DNA of 54,294 nt from Syntrophomonas sp. (GTDB lineage: Bacteria; Bacillota; Syntrophomonadia; Syntrophomonadales; Syntrophomonadaceae). The stretch is from contig JAENZE010000011.1 of assembly GCA_016841425.1 (NCBI GenBank), positions 1 to 54,294 of the forward strand. Reading direction: 5' to 3'. Shown in pieces: positions 26,332-36,484 of the stretch; within the stretch, counting starts at the first letter, position 1; each line of letters opens with the position of its first letter. The notes beneath the pieces were generated by a model, which saw only the letters and a program-made list of their open reading frames with translations, was not told the origin of the DNA and made no database searches. The position numbers and the translations under genes are program-made.

Positions 26332-29300
26332 TAAGCTGGATTTGATAAGATATGGTCATTTTACTGACTATGTAGTTCAATTTGACCGGGATAAGCCCTT
26401 TAATATAATCTATGGACCCAATGAATCAGGTAAAACAACTATTTTAAACGCTGTATCCGACCTATTTTATGGGATAGCTAAAAATACCGTATATGCCTAT
26501 AAACATGGCAGTCCGGTTATTGGTGCTGAGATTGAGTATGATGACGGCCAGGTTATATCCTATCAGAGGAAAAAGGGAGCTCGTACGGCCAGCTTCTATG
26601 ATGAGGTTAAAGACAAAGACAAAAAGATGGCTGAAAAGGCTGATGGAGTTAAAAACGAGATAGAAGAGGAAACTTTTCGCAACATGTTTGCTCTGGATCA
26701 CCGGCTGCTGCGCCGGGGAGGCAGGGCTTTGCTGGAGGTGGGCGGTGAGCTTAATAAAAGCCTGTTTATCGCCTCATCAGGTATCAACAACCTGCAGGCA
26801 GTACAGAAAAATATACAGGACAGCCTGGACCATATCTACAAACCTACTGCCCGGAAAACTTCCGAAATAAACCAGCTGCTGATTAAGTTCAAAGAACTGG
26901 AAAAGCTGAAAAAAGACAAGAGTTTAAGGATTGATGAATTTAAGCAAAGCGAGCAGGAGTATGATGAAAGCAGGGCGTCTTTGGAAGCATCTCAGGAAGA
27001 ATTAAAAAACCTTCAAGCGCAGGAGAACAAACTGATTAGAAAGAGTATCCTGCTGCAGCCGGCTAACCAGTACCGGGAGGCCTTAAAGCGAAGGACGGAG
27101 CTGGGGATATTTGAGTATTTGCCGGAGAATACTGCGCCGGTTAGGGAAAAGATACAAAAAGACCTGGATGCATCCGGGAATCGGTGCCAGATTCTGCAGC
27201 AGGAGATAAATGACCTTGGGCAAAGCATACAACAGATTCATATTCCGGTTGAGCTTATCCTGCACCAGGAAGAGATTAAAGAATTGAAGGAAGAATTGGG
27301 GCGTTACCGGGAGGCCTTGAAGACAGCCCCGGAAAAGAAAAGGGATGCGGAAAACTATACGGAACAGGCCAAATCCTGGTTGAAAGAACTACGACCCGAG
27401 CTTGCTTCATTATCCGAGGCGGAGAAAATGCGGCTATCGCTGCAGGAAGTAGAGACTATTAAGAGTATGGCTCAGCAGTGGTTGGAATTGGAAAATGAAC
27501 AGAAATATCTCGACCAGGAAGTCTCTAAAAATGAGCTGGATATCAGGGTTAACCAGCAAAGAATTTTAAACTTTCCTGAGCTCAAGGATGCCCGTCCGAT
27601 CAAAAACCTGCTTGATGAAATACAGAGTCAGGGTGACATCGAATACATATTAACTGAATATAGGATGGAACTGGCGAAAAAGGAAGCAGATTTTGATGAT
27701 GCCTACCAGGTTTTCCCCCTGTGGAGGGGAGAACAAGACGATTTGCTTACCTGCCAGCTTCCGCTGGAAGATACTATTAGAAAATATGAAGGATTGTTTA
27801 AGGAAATTAATGATAAATTACAGGCTCTGGATATTATCTGCAAAGGGAACCGCGCTGAACTGGAAAAGAACCAGGCACAACTGGCAGAACTGCAGGAAAA
27901 GAGTAATATTCCCGAAGAAAGCCATCTGATCGCTGCCCGGGACCAGCGGGAACTGGGATGGTCGATAATAAAAAAGAACCTGGCCGGTGAAAGGGACAGC
28001 AAAGCTGAGTTAGTTTATACTGGCGGTCTGAAGCTAGAAAGGGTTTATGAAGGAGATGTTGAAAAGGCAGATGCAATCGCTGACCTAATGAGAAAAGAAG
28101 CGGAGTTGACTGCCAAAAGAAGCCGGCTGCTGTCTTCCATGCAGGATATTGAGACCAGTCTAGCGGCAAATTTGGCCGAGCAGGAGCTTATAAAGTCGGA
28201 GAAGGTACAACTGGAACAGATGTGGCAGGCTGAATGGCCCCATATGTCAGTTAGCAGGGTACTCAGTCCCATGGAGATGCGAGCCTGGATCTCGGTTTTC
28301 ATAGAACTGCGCAAGCAGTACCAGGAAATGATACACCTGATCCGAAAGCAGGAAGAGCTTCAGAGAAATTGGGAACAGGCTAAATTAATCCTGGGAGAAG
28401 TACTGGGTATAGGATCAGAAGCTAGCCGAGAAAGCCTTAGAAGCCTGGTCAACACCTGTCAAAATACTATCAGCCAGATTGATCAAAACAACCATGATTA
28501 CAAGGTGCTGACCCAGCAGCTGCAAAGAGACCGGGAACATTCGGAAAGACTGGCCCAGGAAACTAAAAAGATAATGGTCCGAATTGAATCCTGGAAATGC
28601 AAATGGGCTGCAGTAATGGATAAAGCTGGGTTGGACAGGAATATTTCACCATCTGCAGCTTTAACCTATATAGACGCTCTTCGGCAGATGTTTGTGTTTA
28701 TTGATAAAAGAAATAGTTCTGACGGAGAATGCCAGTCTTTAAGTTCATTCATAGAAGCATTCGAAAAAAGGGTTAAAAGACTAGCCCAGGAGACCGGAAT
28801 GAATTATTTGTCAGCCTCCCCGGAACGACTGGCAGCACTAATGGATGAAGGCAGGGAGAGAGCGGAACAGGACCAGGTTCTATTGGAAGAAAAGAAGCAA
28901 AACCTGCTCAAAAAGGAAAGAGAGCTTACGGAAGCTTCCTATAAAAATAAAGAGCATGAAGAACAGTTGAAAAAGCTGCTGGCCCAGGTCAAGTGTGCTG
29001 GTCTGGAACAGATGCAGGAATTGGAAGAAAAGAGTCGGCGGGCTAGAGAATTAGATCATAAGATTCAAAGCGCCCGGGACCAACTGGTAGCCAATCTTCC
29101 GGACACATCCATATCGGTAGAAGAGCTGCTTAAAGAACTGGAAAACATTGATGCCGACCAGCTAAAAGCAGAAATTAGTACCTTGAGGGCAAGTATACAC
29201 TTGCAGGAAACAAAGAAAGAAGCCGCAGTATCAAGATACCTGCAGGCGGACCTCAAATACTCGGAGCTTAATCGTAATCTGTCTGAGGAAGCGGCCCTGG

Positions 29301-29836
29301 CTGCCCAGGCAGCTGAGGAAACCGTAGCCCGTATTAGAAATCGGGCTGAAGAATATGTGCGCCTAAAAATAGCCCAAAAAATACTGTCCCAGAGCATCAT
29401 GGAATACAGCCGTAAAAACCAGAATTACTTGATAGAACGGTCAGGAGAATTTTTTGCCCGCTTGACTATGAAGTCATTCTGCGGCTTAAAGGTAGGACAT
29501 AGTCAATCCTACCAGGAAGTACTATTAGGAGTAAGGCCTGGGGGAGAGGAGCTGGGAATTCAAGAAATGAGTGACGGGTCTCAAGACCAATTGTATCTGG
29601 CTATCCGGTTAGCCAATATTGAGCAGTATGCCGCTAACCATCCTCCGGTGCCGCTGATCATGGATGACCTTTTAATTAATTTTGATGATGAGCGAGCCCT
29701 GGCTGCCCTCGGCATTATGGAAGAATTGTCTTCCCGGGTTCAGATTATATATTTTACTCATCATGGTCACATTAGAGGCATAGCTGAAAAGCGCATATCA
29801 CCGGGTCTGTTGAAGATACAAGATATATTTTTGTGA
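26321..29836 (+). CDS. yhaN: SbcC/Rad50-like coiled-coil ATPase (YhaN type)
   Basis: 1171 residues. The N-terminal Walker A is YGPNESGKTTI (about residues 33-43). Long Glu/Lys/Gln-rich coiled coils follow from ~180 to ~1000. The C-terminal ABC signature is MSDGSQDQLYLAIRLA, with Walker B PLIMDDLLINFDD. An AAA_27-type N-terminus and the absence of a clear CxxC zinc hook place it with YhaN. With YhaO it should form an Mre11/Rad50-like DNA-end processing complex. ATG at 26321 has AGGAGGTG 6 nt upstream; the frame is open further back inside yhaO, but this part is not conserved. Confidence 0.9.
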   Translation: MRINKLDLIRYGHFTDYVVQFDRDKPFNIIYGPNESGKTTILNAVSDLFYGIAKNTVYAYKHGSPVIGAEIEYDDGQVISYQRKKGARTASFYDEVKDKDKKMAEKADGVKNEIEEETFRNMFALDHRLLRRGGRALLEVGGELNKSLFIASSGINNLQAVQKNIQDSLDHIYKPTARKTSEINQLLIKFKELEKLKKDKSLRIDEFKQSEQEYDESRASLEASQEELKNLQAQENKLIRKSILLQPANQYREALKRRTELGIFEYLPENTAPVREKIQKDLDASGNRCQILQQEINDLGQSIQQIHIPVELILHQEEIKELKEELGRYREALKTAPEKKRDAENYTEQAKSWLKELRPELASLSEAEKMRLSLQEVETIKSMAQQWLELENEQKYLDQEVSKNELDIRVNQQRILNFPELKDARPIKNLLDEIQSQGDIEYILTEYRMELAKKEADFDDAYQVFPLWRGEQDDLLTCQLPLEDTIRKYEGLFKEINDKLQALDIICKGNRAELEKNQAQLAELQEKSNIPEESHLIAARDQRELGWSIIKKNLAGERDSKAELVYTGGLKLERVYEGDVEKADAIADLMRKEAELTAKRSRLLSSMQDIETSLAANLAEQELIKSEKVQLEQMWQAEWPHMSVSRVLSPMEMRAWISVFIELRKQYQEMIHLIRKQEELQRNWEQAKLILGEVLGIGSEASRESLRSLVNTCQNTISQIDQNNHDYKVLTQQLQRDREHSERLAQETKKIMVRIESWKCKWAAVMDKAGLDRNISPSAALTYIDALRQMFVFIDKRNSSDGECQSLSSFIEAFEKRVKRLAQETGMNYLSASPERLAALMDEGRERAEQDQVLLEEKKQNLLKKERELTEASYKNKEHEEQLKKLLAQVKCAGLEQMQELEEKSRRARELDHKIQSARDQLVANLPDTSISVEELLKELENIDADQLKAEISTLRASIHLQETKKEAAVSRYLQADLKYSELNRNLSEEAALAAQAAEETVARIRNRAEEYVRLKIAQKILSQSIMEYSRKNQNYLIERSGEFFARLTMKSFCGLKVGHSQSYQEVLLGVRPGGEELGIQEMSDGSQDQLYLAIRLANIEQYAANHPPVPLIMDDLLINFDDERALAALGIMEELSSRVQIIYFTHHGHIRGIAEKRISPGLLKIQDIFL

Positions 29837-30111
29837 TTCAAAAAAAGCTAGTGTAGCAGGCGGCAGCCTACCTGAGTATACTTCTGCTTTTTACCATATT
29901 TATGGGAATGGTTATTGTTTCTATGGTCTAATAGGGTAGTATAGCGGGTATGGAAGAAAAACTGCTCGGTGAAACCTGTTGAGGGGACTTTTCTGACCAG
30001 GCACGAAAGTAATTGCCATGAGGTAGAATATTTGACATACTTTTAATAATGGGGGATATATTAAACCGACGATCTGCGCCAGCAGGTCGATTTCCAATGG
30101 GGGGTTAGGGA

Positions 30112-32205
30112 ATGATAGTCGGTAATTTCATGAACAAGGAAGTCATAGTCCTTGATTTAAACACCACTCTATATGAAGCTGCAGGCATTTTTCTACAAAA
30201 TGAAATCGATGGTGCTCCGGTAGTAGATGGCAAAATTATGATTGGTCTGTTTACTAAAACTCATCTGATCAGAGCCATGCACGCCCGAGACGACCTTCAC
30301 CGACCGGTCAAAGATTATATGACCAGGAAAATTAGAACCGTCAAACCCGAGGAAGAGATACTTGATATTGATATATCCAGTACGGGCCGCTATCCTGTGG
30401 TAGATGAAAGCGGTCAGCTGGTGGGTATTATTACTAAATCTGATATTATGATTGCCCTGAGCGAAATAGTTACTGAAATTTCGGGTCAAATGGAAACGGT
30501 TATCAATTCCGCTTATAATCCCATAGTAGCCATAGATAAAGAAGGATACATCAATATCTGGAACCGGGCTATGGAAAAGATGAGCAATCAAAAGGCCGGT
30601 GAAGTATTAGGTAGATTTATAAGCAACATCGTGCCGGAGAGCAATCTTCTGAGTGTAATAAAAAGCGGTCGCAGAGAATTTGGAGTTAAGCTAAAGGTAG
30701 GAGATAAGCCTACCATAACCAACCGGGCGCCGATTATAACTAACGGAGAAATTACGGGGGCAGTTGCAGTTCTACACGATCTCAGCGAAGTGGAGGCCAT
30801 ATCTCGGGAACTGGAATATGTAAAAGCACTGAATGCGGAAATGGATGCTCTGATTGATTCTTCTTACGACGGACTCTATATAACTGACGAGAATGCGGTC
30901 ACCATACGTACCAATAAGGCAATAAAACGGGTAACAGGAATGGAAGAAGAAGCTTTTCTTAATAAGAGCATGCAGCAGCTGGTTGATGATGGAATATTGT
31001 CCCGTTCGGCCACCCTGATTTCCATGGAAACCAGAGCCCCGGCTACAACTACCCTGACCACGATAACAGGTCGTACCCTACTGGTAAGCGCTACTCCCAT
31101 ATTTGATGAAAAAGGTAAAATATATCGAGTAATTACTAATGTACGGGACATAAGCGAACTCAATATGCTTAAACAGAAACTGGAACAAATGGAGGGTCTG
31201 AAACAGCATTTTGAGTTTCAGGTCAAACAAATCAAGGTTAAGGAATCCGGAGAGCTGGTCTTTAAAAACAAGGAAATGGAGAATATTGTATACCAGGCTG
31301 TGAAGGTAGCGGAGGTGGATTCTACCGTGTTGCTTTCCGGTGAATCAGGAGTAGGCAAAGAAGTTATCGCCGAAATTATAAAGAAAAACAGCGCACGTAA
31401 AGAAGGGCCATTTGTTAAAGTTAACTGTGCGGCTATACCCGAAAATCTAATTGAGTCAGAATTATTTGGGTATGATTCGGGGGCTTTTACCGGTGCACGT
31501 AAAGAAGGTAAACCAGGATTATTTGAAGTGGCCAACACAGGAACACTGCTGCTGGATGAAGTTGGTGATATACCCATTTACCTGCAGGTCAAGCTCCTGC
31601 GCGCTTTACAGGAACGGGAAATTATCCGGGTTGGGGGTACTGAACCTATTAAAATAGACGTGCGTATAATAGCCATTACCAACAAGGATTTGGCTTCCAT
31701 GGTGGAGAATGGCGAGTTCAGGGAAGACCTTTACTATCGTTTGAATGTGGTTCCCATCATGGTGCCGCCACTGCGGGAAAGAAGAGATGAAATACCCCTG
31801 CTGATAAAACACTTTATAGATAACTTCAACCGTCGTTATAACTTGACCAAGAGAGTTGATTCGGCATTAATAGACATATTGATGAAATATGAATGGCCTG
31901 GCAATATCCGGCAGCTTGAAAACTTCATGGAGAGATTAGTGGTAACCAGCAGCTGCGAAGTATTAACTCCCCAGCACCTGCCAGAATTTTTCTTAAAAGT
32001 TGGATATGGGGGAGGACGCGGTCTGGACCAGGCAGTCAGTGTAAATAAAATTATTCCCTTGAGAGATGCTGTAGAATATGTGGAAAAACAGCTGCTGGAG
32101 AAAACCTTTGCGATAGCCAATTCTTGTGGCAAAGCAGCCAGTATACTAGAAGTAGACGCATCTACCATTTCCCGTAAAGCCAGCAAATACGGGATAAAGC
32201 ATTAG
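30112..32205 (+). CDS. Sigma-54-dependent transcriptional activator with CBS pair and two PAS domains
   Basis: A 697-residue regulator. Residues 1-120 form two CBS domains ([18 protein letters not shown]..., [14 protein letters not shown]) that may bind adenine nucleotides. Two PAS domains follow (about 125-225 and 235-350). The AAA+ domain has GESGVGKE (Walker A), the sigma-54 contact loop GAFTGA, and [10 protein letters not shown]. The C-terminus has a Fis-type helix-turn-helix ([21 protein letters not shown]). It should activate sigma-54 promoters in response to a metabolic cue sensed by CBS/PAS. It is convergent with the CoA-transferase gene. A ribosome site GGGGGGTTAGG precedes the ATG. 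Confidence 0.9.
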   Translation: MIVGNFMNKEVIVLDLNTTLYEAAGIFLQNEIDGAPVVDGKIMIGLFTKTHLIRAMHARDDLHRPVKDYMTRKIRTVKPEEEILDIDISSTGRYPVVDESGQLVGIITKSDIMIALSEIVTEISGQMETVINSAYNPIVAIDKEGYINIWNRAMEKMSNQKAGEVLGRFISNIVPESNLLSVIKSGRREFGVKLKVGDKPTITNRAPIITNGEITGAVAVLHDLSEVEAISRELEYVKALNAEMDALIDSSYDGLYITDENAVTIRTNKAIKRVTGMEEEAFLNKSMQQLVDDGILSRSATLISMETRAPATTTLTTITGRTLLVSATPIFDEKGKIYRVITNVRDISELNMLKQKLEQMEGLKQHFEFQVKQIKVKESGELVFKNKEMENIVYQAVKVAEVDSTVLLSGESGVGKEVIAEIIKKNSARKEGPFVKVNCAAIPENLIESELFGYDSGAFTGARKEGKPGLFEVANTGTLLLDEVGDIPIYLQVKLLRALQEREIIRVGGTEPIKIDVRIIAITNKDLASMVENGEFREDLYYRLNVVPIMVPPLRERRDEIPLLIKHFIDNFNRRYNLTKRVDSALIDILMKYEWPGNIRQLENFMERLVVTSSCEVLTPQHLPEFFLKVGYGGGRGLDQAVSVNKIIPLRDAVEYVEKQLLEKTFAIANSCGKAASILEVDASTISRKASKYGIKH

Positions 32206-32293
32206 TGCGACAGGGGACGGTTCTCAATTTGTCGCATTATTAGTATTAAATATTAAATAAAATGCGACAAATTGAGAACCGTCCCCTGTCGCA
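32206..32293. repeat. REPIN: two REP units in inverted orientation
   Basis: Unit TGCGACAGGGGACGGTTCTC... (32206-32236) and its inverted copy (32263-32293), 31 nt each, form a perfect inverted repeat with a 26-nt AT-rich loop. Each unit itself begins TGCGACA and ends TGTCGCA. The left end follows the stop codon of the sigma-54 activator without a gap. An extra CTGTCGCA follows at 32294-32301. Confidence 0.92.
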
Positions 32294-32309
32294 CTGTCGC
32301 ATGAATAAT

Positions 32310-32338
32310 AAAAGACCGCTTTGGAGCGGTCTTTTATT
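32310..32338. terminator. Bidirectional terminator
   Basis: AAAAGACCGCT, loop TTGG, AGCGGTCTTTTATTATT. An 11-bp stem between the convergent activator and CoA-transferase genes. Confidence 0.88.
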
Positions 32339-32360
32339 ATTTCTATTATTGATGACAAAA

Positions 32361-33713
32361 TTATGATATCTTATTTGAGTTTCTCCAGATTTTATACTTC
32401 TGTGCTTCCTTAATGAGCTCATCTCTGAATTGTGGATGGGCCAGATTAATAATACCTTCTGCACGTTCCCAGGTGCTAGCGCCTTTGGTATTAAAGATAC
32501 CGTATTCAGTACATATGTAGTAGGCAAGGGACCTTGGCACGGTAACGATTGTGCCCGGCAGCAGTCCAGGTACTATACGGGATTGCAGTTGTCCATCTTT
32601 GCCCTTGACAGTAGAGGTCAATGCTACATAGCCACGGCCGCCTTTGGATTTATAAGAACCGAAGATGAAATCCAACTGTCCGCCGGTACCGGAAATATGG
32701 CGTCCAGCCGAGGCCTCTGAAGCTACCTGGCCAAAGAGGTCCACTTCAATGGCATTATTAATGCAGACCATATTGTCATTTTGACCAATAACGAATGGGT
32801 TGTTGGTATAATTTACTGGATAACTGGCACCTACAGGATTATGGTCCAGGAAGTCGTAAAGCTTCTTGGTGCCCATAGCAAAAGTATATGCCATTTTGCC
32901 TTTATCTATCTGTTTTTTCTTACCGGAAAGTTTACCGGCCTCATACATATCTACAAAAGAATCGACCAGCATTTCAGTATGAACTCCCAGGTCTTTCAGG
33001 TCTGACTGGGCAATCATTGCTCCTACAGCATTGGGCATACCGCCGATACCTAGCTGAATGCAGTCACCATCATGCATTTGTTCCATTATTAATTCCGCAA
33101 TTTTTTTATCAACATCACTGGGCGGAACACCGGGGACCTGGGCCAGAGCAGGATTAGCCTGGCTTTCAACTACATAGTCCACGTCAGAGATGTGAATAAT
33201 TTCGCCGTTCCCACCACAGCACCAGGGAGCGGAGGTGTTTACATAGAGAACCTTGATTTTTGCAACATCCATAACGGCAGTGGATATTGAATTGGATGTA
33301 CTGATATTAAAATAACCATTTTTATCCATGGCGGTAACCGGTTGGAAGCATATATCTACCGGATCGTATCCCCTAAAATAATGTTCAGGTCCTTCATGGT
33401 ATGTTAAAGAAATATAATTGCACAGATCTGCTTCATGTAACTTTCTGGATACCCCGGAAAAATGCCAGTCATTCATACAGAACGTTTCTCTCTTGGGATC
33501 GACCTGACAGATCTGAGGCATAAAGGTCATGGTAACCATACGGATTTTTACATCTTTTAATTCATCTTTACGCGCGGCCAGCGCAGCGTCAATTTCCAGC
33601 GGCTGCTGAACAAATTCCCCATACTGTACCCAGTCACCTGACTTAACCAGCTTGGCAGCCGCCTCAGCGGTAATCAGCTTACTCTTATATTGTTCCAACA
33701 CACTATTACTCAT
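32361..33713 (-). CDS. Butyryl-CoA:acetate / 4-hydroxybutyrate-type CoA-transferase
   Basis: A 450-residue family I CoA-transferase (AcCoA hydrolase/transferase type). Visible landmarks are IQLGIGGMPNAVGAMI (glycine loop), the segment INNAIEVDLFGQV with the glutamate that forms the CoA thioester, and SGTGGQLDFIFG (acyl-CoA site). The family swaps CoA between butyryl- or related acyl-CoA and acetate, the activation step for butyrate in syntrophic oxidisers or the last step in butyrate formers. The exact substrate is inferred. AGGGGGAA is upstream of the ATG. It is monocistronic, ends in a strong terminator, and faces a sigma-54 activator. Confidence 0.88.
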   Translation of the reverse strand: MSNSVLEQYKSKLITAEAAAKLVKSGDWVQYGEFVQQPLEIDAALAARKDELKDVKIRMVTMTFMPQICQVDPKRETFCMNDWHFSGVSRKLHEADLCNYISLTYHEGPEHYFRGYDPVDICFQPVTAMDKNGYFNISTSNSISTAVMDVAKIKVLYVNTSAPWCCGGNGEIIHISDVDYVVESQANPALAQVPGVPPSDVDKKIAELIMEQMHDGDCIQLGIGGMPNAVGAMIAQSDLKDLGVHTEMLVDSFVDMYEAGKLSGKKKQIDKGKMAYTFAMGTKKLYDFLDHNPVGASYPVNYTNNPFVIGQNDNMVCINNAIEVDLFGQVASEASAGRHISGTGGQLDFIFGSYKSKGGRGYVALTSTVKGKDGQLQSRIVPGLLPGTIVTVPRSLAYYICTEYGIFNTKGASTWERAEGIINLAHPQFRDELIKEAQKYKIWRNSNKIS

Positions 33714-34486
33714 TAAACGTTTCCCCCTCTAAAATAAACTTAAGAACATCACCGATACTTTTCGAAATTGGCAGTTTAAAATTACCAATTGACCAGTGAT
33801 GCTGACCAACCCTGGCCCCCAAAAACTTCGATAAATGTTTCTTATCACCTCCAATGATAAATATAAGTTAGACATCTCTACATTTGCTCCCGAAATTAGC
33901 TGTCATAATACTGAAAAAGATACGCTTCATTATGTAAATATGCATATGACACAGCGGAAACAAATTTTAATAATCAAGCTTCAAGTGTGGTGGTTAAGCA
34001 GTAACTTTCTTATTTATTTATAATCGTGATTTATGAGTAATAATCGTAGTATAAAAAACTTATGTTATTAATAGCGTTTGACAGGTTATATACAGTTCTG
34101 CAGCAAGATCCCAGAATCAAGGGCTAATAAGCGTAAAAAGCAGTAAATAGACAGAAAAACCAAGAAAAGACTTCCTAATAGCCATTTAACCTATTTTAAC
34201 ATTGATTTACAGCATATTCAATAAAGAAGCAAGGGCGAGGGAAGGAAGCAAGGGGACGTTCTTTTTGCTTCCTCCCTACTATAAAATGGTTGAGGAAGCA
34301 AAAAGAACGTCCCCTTGCTTCTTGTTTCCGATATTTGCCGGGCAGGGGAGGTGCAAAACTAAAAAATTTAATGTAGTATGTATGTTGGGTGTTTTTTATA
34401 TTCTCCCTTCTATATATAATTGCTAATTAGATCGGCTTGTAAACAAAATGTTCATAAATTACAATAATACAGGGGAAGGAGAAGAA
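33714..34486. other. Long intergenic region upstream of the CoA-transferase and ypmA
   Basis: 773 bp without a convincing gene. It contains an inverted pair AATTGG...CCAATT around 33767-33793 (possible operator before the CoA-transferase) and the long inverted repeat at 34245-34321. Short open frames here lack ribosome sites. I found no good -24/-12 (sigma-54) element with correct GG-N10-GC spacing. Confidence 0.5.
34245..34321. repeat. 30-bp perfect inverted repeat, GAAGCAAGGGGACGTTCT type
   Basis: Arms 34245-34274 and 34292-34321 are perfectly complementary, with a 17-nt loop. Each arm starts GAAGCAA and carries TTGCTTC near its end, so it copies the REP-unit architecture (7-nt terminal inverted repeat around a GGGGACGTTCT core) with different terminal bases. 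Confidence 0.9.
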
Positions 34487-34687
34487 ATGGATTTTATGGA
34501 TAATGAGACTGAAGAAGGTAAAACGGGGAAACTTGACCTTATAGCCACCAAAAGTTTTACTGCCAACCCGGAACTGGTCTATGTAATCGATTTCTTGAAT
34601 CGCAGCCTCAAAGATAAAAAGGTTATGTTCGGGCTCAGGAAAAATAAAGAAACTAACGAAATGATTATTAATATTTATGAGTTTTAG
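34487..34687 (+). CDS. YpmA-like (DUF4264) small protein
   Basis: 66 residues from ATG 34487, with AAGGAG 5-6 nt upstream. The C-terminal part VIDFLNRSLKDKKVMFGL followed by an INIYEF end resembles Bacillus YpmA/DUF4264, a small cytosolic protein of unknown function. An open frame extends back to 34448 without a ribosome site. Signal peptidase I starts 13 bp downstream, suggesting co-transcription. Confidence 0.65.
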   Translation: MDFMDNETEEGKTGKLDLIATKSFTANPELVYVIDFLNRSLKDKKVMFGLRKNKETNEMIINIYEF

Positions 34688-34700
34688 GGAGTGGCGATAA

Positions 34701-35246
34701 ATGAGTGAAGATATTAAAAGTTTTCTAAAGGAAGTAATCAGTATCATAGTCATAGCTTTTATCCTGGCTATGATATTAAGGACTTATGTAGTAGAAGGCA
34801 GGATTATACCAACCGGCTCTATGTTACCTACCATACAACTTCAAGATCGGGTTATGGTTAATAAGTTCATATATTTTATTAAGGAACCTGAACGCGGTGA
34901 TGTAGTAGTATTTGATCCACCGGATATACTTAATAGTAAGGAAGACTATATAAAAAGGGTAATTGGCCTGCCCGGAGATACAGTGGAAGTAAAAAACGCC
35001 CGGGTATATGTTAATGGAAAAGCCCTGCTTGAACCTTATATATATGAACCATTAGATTATGAATATGGTCCGGTTACAGTTCCCGAAGACGCCCTGTTTG
35101 TAATGGGGGATAACCGTAATGCCAGTTTTGACAGCCACAGGTGGAATGCATGGTTAACCAAGGACCATCTAAAAGGGAAAGCGTTTCTCATCTATTGGCC
35201 TATAAATCATATCACACTCATGGAGCGCGGGCTCACTTTTGAGTAG
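34701..35246 (+). CDS. lepB: Signal peptidase I (bacterial Ser/Lys type)
   Basis: 181 residues with one N-terminal membrane anchor (about residues 12-30). The nucleophile serine is in IPTGSMLPT, the lysine base in DYIKRVIGLPGDT, and the conserved GDNRNASFDSHRW segment follows. It cleaves signal peptides of Sec/Tat-exported proteins at the outer membrane face. It is the general Ser/Lys enzyme, distinct from the Ser/His SipW-type peptidase at 49984. GGGAGTGG ribosome site 8 nt before the ATG. Confidence 0.95.
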   Translation: MSEDIKSFLKEVISIIVIAFILAMILRTYVVEGRIIPTGSMLPTIQLQDRVMVNKFIYFIKEPERGDVVVFDPPDILNSKEDYIKRVIGLPGDTVEVKNARVYVNGKALLEPYIYEPLDYEYGPVTVPEDALFVMGDNRNASFDSHRWNAWLTKDHLKGKAFLIYWPINHITLMERGLTFE

Positions 35247-35350
35247 AACCAGGTAACCACTGGATGGGCAGCTATTATAGTCGCCAGGCTTAAACTTTTG
35301 TTCAACTATTAGCCTTCCCAAGAGGTGACTATTATCGTACGGGAGGTTGC

Positions 35351-36145
35351 ATGGAAATGAAAATTTTATTAACCAATGATGATGGGATTAATGCAGGAGG
35401 CATAAGGGCTCTGGTTAAAGAACTCAGCGCCCTCGGTGAACTGTATGTAGTAGCGCCTGATCAGGAAAGAAGCGGCACCGGACATTCCATAACTGTATTT
35501 GAACCTATAATAACGCAGAGAAAAGAAATGGATGGAGTCAAAGCCGCCTGGACCGTTAGGGGTACTCCGGTAGATTGTGTGAAACTTGCGGTAGGCAAAC
35601 TCCTGCCTGAAAAGGTGGACCTGGTAGTTTCCGGGATAAACCATGGGCCAAATCTAGGTACAGATGTACTGTATTCAGGTACAGTATCTGCTGCAGCCGA
35701 GGGGGTAATTATGGGGGTTCCTTCCATAGCAGTATCTTTAAACTCATATAAATATGACATGGAATTTGATTTCCCGGCGCGGTTTACCCGCAATTTCATT
35801 AAAACCGTAATGCGGCACGGTATAGACCGGAAGACCATAGTGAATATTAATATTCCTCCCCTTCCTCCTAAAGAGATTAAAGGTATTAGAATAACCAGGT
35901 TGGGAGTTAGAAATTACGATAATCTTTTTGAAGAGCGGCAGGACCCCCGCGGTAATACTTATTACTGGCTGGGAGGGGGAGTGAGAAAAGAAGAGCAGGA
36001 AAAAGATAGTGATGTATTGGCGCTGGAGGAAAAGTACATAAGCATTACACCCCTTCATTTGGATCTTACTGATTATGTATTGATTCAAGAGTATAAGGAT
36101 GTCTTCCGTCGTTACCTGGATTTTTTTAATGGGGAGAAGGCATGA
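35351..36145 (+). CDS. surE: 5'/3'-nucleotidase SurE
   Basis: 264 residues. The N-terminal LLTNDDGINAGG (metal aspartates), VVAPDQERSGTGHSIT, VDLVVSGINHGPNLG (Asn metal ligand) and YSGTVSAAAEG are all typical SurE. The enzyme removes phosphate from nucleoside monophosphates in the cytosol. Two ATG codons are possible: 35351 (4 nt after GGGAGG) and 35357 (10 nt), the latter giving the classic MKILLTNDDG start. Overlaps the next gene by 4 nt (ATGA). Confidence 0.95.
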   Translation: MEMKILLTNDDGINAGGIRALVKELSALGELYVVAPDQERSGTGHSITVFEPIITQRKEMDGVKAAWTVRGTPVDCVKLAVGKLLPEKVDLVVSGINHGPNLGTDVLYSGTVSAAAEGVIMGVPSIAVSLNSYKYDMEFDFPARFTRNFIKTVMRHGIDRKTIVNINIPPLPPKEIKGIRITRLGVRNYDNLFEERQDPRGNTYYWLGGGVRKEEQEKDSDVLALEEKYISITPLHLDLTDYVLIQEYKDVFRRYLDFFNGEKA

Positions 36146-36405
36146 TATTAATAAGCCTGATAATAAATACGGTAATATTCTTCCTTATAACTAACTGGTC
36201 CTATTTGCAGAAAAAGAAGGCTGATCCAAATTACCCGAACCGTCCTTTGACCATATTCATACTATTCCCCCTGGCCCTGGGTATAGTTTTTACATTGATA
36301 GTAGACGCATTTAAAGGAGTTATGATATATCAGTTGATATTGTTCCTGGTAGCAGCTGTACTTCTATACTGGATATTTTTTGTAATGAATAATCGAAACA
36401 AATGA
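36142..36405 (+). CDS. Small membrane protein coupled to surE
   Basis: 87 residues with three hydrophobic stretches (about 2-18, 34-53, 58-81) and a basic loop between the first two. The start ATG overlaps the surE stop, and GGGGAGAAGG precedes it, so it is translationally coupled. I do not recognise the family. Confidence 0.65.
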   Translation: MILISLIINTVIFFLITNWSYLQKKKADPNYPNRPLTIFILFPLALGIVFTLIVDAFKGVMIYQLILFLVAAVLLYWIFFVMNNRNK

Positions 36406-36484
36406 AATTGAAAAAAATTTTGCTACTTAGGTAAATATATAGTACCATTTTTACAGTTATAGTATATTGTGAGGAGGTCGTTTG

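Noticed and set aside
29990-30025. Possible sigma-54 promoter (GGCACG...TTGCC) before the sigma-54 activator gene
   Set aside because: The distance between the GG and GC elements is 13 nt where 10 is required.
33760-33800. Possible sigma-54 promoter (TTGG...CTGCC on the minus strand) upstream of the CoA-transferase
   Set aside because: Spacing between GG and GC is 12 nt, not 10, and the flanking consensus is poor.
34202-34426. 74-codon open frame over 34245-34321
   Set aside because: It is made by the perfect inverted repeat and has no ribosome site.
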